A DNA stretch of 64,000 nucleotides from Karstenula rhodostoma CBS 690.94 (taxonomy: Eukaryota > Ascomycota > Dothideomycetes > Pleosporales > Didymosphaeriaceae): assembly GCA_010093485.1 (NCBI GenBank), contig MU001492.1:2217122-2281121 (forward strand). Direction: 5' to 3'. Shown one piece after another: positions 63,053 through 64,000 of this stretch. The stretch's first letter is position 1, and every line of letters begins with the position of its first letter. The notes under the pieces are model-generated. The model was not told the origin of the DNA. It searched no databases and was given only the letters and a program-made list of their open reading frames with translations. Position numbers and translations under genes: made by a program.

Positions 63053-64000
63053 TTACTTCCCCCCAGGAAACAACAACCCATTATCCCTCCTCACCTTCTG
63101 CAAAACCTTCAACACCGCCCGACTATGCGACTCCAACTCCCCCGCCGCCTTCCAGTCTTCATCGGTAATAATCCTCGCCTGCTCGGCCGCCTCCTCCTTG
63201 AGATTCAAATTCTCCTTTTTGGTACCCAGCTCCTCCCGCTTCTTCGTCCGCGGATCGCTCAACGTGACCTTCTCAATGTCCGTGATGGTAGGTACGATGA
63301 GCGACGCCTTCTCTCCGTAGATCTCCGACGGCGCATCGCTGGTATGCATCTTGCTGCTCGATAGATGCACAGTGAAGCCCTCGTACTGCAGCGTGAGGGT
63401 GCCGCCGCCGTCGGCGCCCGTGCTGACGATGACGGGGTGGTAGTGTGCGTCCTTGGGTGCGCCAAAGAGCCACACCGCGGCTGCAACGGTGTAGCATCCC
63501 ATATCCACGAGAGCGCCGCCGCCCATCTCCAGGTTGAAGATGTTGGGCACCTCGCCCTTGAGGACGGCGTCGTAGCGGCTGGAGAACTGGCAGAAGGTGA
63601 TGCTTGCCCCGAGAATGCGGCCAATTTTAGAAATTGACTGCTTCAGGATCTTGAAGTTTGCCTCTTGGATGTGGCGCCATGCTTCGATGAGGAAGACACC
63701 CTTGGACTTGGACAGCGCGAACAGCTCGTCTAGCTCTTCGCTTGTGGAGCACGAGGGCTTCTCGAGGATGACGTGTTTGCCTGCTTCGAGGGCGGCTTTT
63801 GCTTGCTCGTAGTGCAGGATGTTGGGCGAGGCAATGTAGATGGCGTTGAGGTTGGGATCGGCGTAGAACTTGTTTAGGTCGGTGTAGAGCGCGATTTTCT
63901 GGCCCTCGTATTTCGAGGCGAATTCCTTCGCTGACTCTTCCTTGCGCGAGTAGACGGCGGCGAGGTTCCATTTCTGGGTCGCCTGGGCGCACTCGACGTA
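63053..64000 (-). CDS. Gfo/Idh/MocA oxidoreductase (5' end beyond right edge)
   Basis: NAD(P)-dependent oxidoreductase related to dimeric dihydrodiol dehydrogenase and NADP-D-xylose dehydrogenase. An unbroken frame runs from base 64000 to the stop at 63053, 315 codons plus stop; the N-terminal start of the Rossmann domain (GxGxxA) is outside the window. Visible: NAIYIASPNILHYEQAKAAL, then GKHVILEKP with the family EKP lysine, FLIEAWRHIQEANFK, and the C-terminal domain GEVPNIFNLEMGGGALVDMGCYTV. This last GGGALxDxGxY motif is characteristic. Then AVWLFGAPKD and a charged helical end. No intron is needed in the visible part. Substrate cannot be set from this part. Confidence 0.88.
   Translation of the reverse strand, partial: YVECAQATQKWNLAAVYSRKEESAKEFASKYEGQKIALYTDLNKFYADPNLNAIYIASPNILHYEQAKAALEAGKHVILEKPSCSTSEELDELFALSKSKGVFLIEAWRHIQEANFKILKQSISKIGRILGASITFCQFSSRYDAVLKGEVPNIFNLEMGGGALVDMGCYTVAAAVWLFGAPKDAHYHPVIVSTGADGGGTLTLQYEGFTVHLSSSKMHTSDAPSEIYGEKASLIVPTITDIEKVTLSDPRTKKREELGTKKENLNLKEEAAEQARIITDEDWKAAGELESHSRAVLKVLQKVRRDNGLLFPGGK

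Noticed and set aside
1..64000. CRISPR array, rRNA genes or telomeric repeat
   Set aside because: I looked for regularly spaced repeats, conserved rRNA stretches and TTAGGG arrays and saw none; the window is eukaryotic.

Overview
This window comes from a filamentous ascomycete (Pezizomycotina), probably a Dothideomycete. The evidence is compact genes with many 45-80 bp introns (GTAAGT/GTATGT donors, CTAAC/CTGAC branch points, CAG/TAG acceptors), families found mainly in such fungi (Egh16-like secreted protein, rhodopsin-domain membrane protein, DUF7708, DUF7600, fungal indoleamine dioxygenase, a DYRK kinase of the Pom1 type), and a short AT-rich stretch that looks like repeat-induced point mutation (RIP). 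The class assignment is inference from gene content.

From 1 to about 40 kb the window is mostly conserved housekeeping genes on both strands: mitochondrial glutamyl-tRNA synthetase (cut by the left edge), the J-protein XDJ1, a Yap-binding/Ybp2-type protein, an AFG1-like ATPase, an F-box protein, TDP1, the divergent ELP2/URM1 pair, a Pex24/Pex28-32-type peroxin, a Pom1-like kinase, indoleamine 2,3-dioxygenase (first step of kynurenine/NAD synthesis), a CsbD-like cruciform-binding protein, PMP3, CNOT11 and an Egh16-like secreted protein. Inside this block, 8.3-11.0 kb holds a decayed ankyrin-repeat gene and 11.6-13.9 kb holds two diverged copies of a short sequence flanking the AFG1-like gene, one of them inside a candidate small secreted protein.

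From about 40 to 64 kb the region is more accessory: a tRNA-like tandem repeat, a head-to-head pair made of a DUF7708 protein and a large AAA+ ATPase, a four-exon F-box/DUF7600 protein, an SDR, a nested inverted repeat, a rhodopsin-like membrane protein, a possible decayed gene, a proline/serine-rich protein, a nucleotidyltransferase-like protein, an AT-rich RIP-like stretch, a chimeric Cys-cluster/WD40 ORF followed by a 21-bp-arm hairpin, an amidase, and a Gfo/Idh/MocA oxidoreductase cut by the right edge.

The clearest functional link between neighbours is ELP2 with URM1: Elongator and the Urm1 thiolation route both act on the wobble uridine of the same tRNAs (mcm5s2U34), and here the two genes are transcribed away from each other from about 155 bp of shared DNA. 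All exon joins were worked out by hand from splice signals and reading frame; none has transcript support here. Several start codons are choices among in-frame candidates, and these are noted in the entries.
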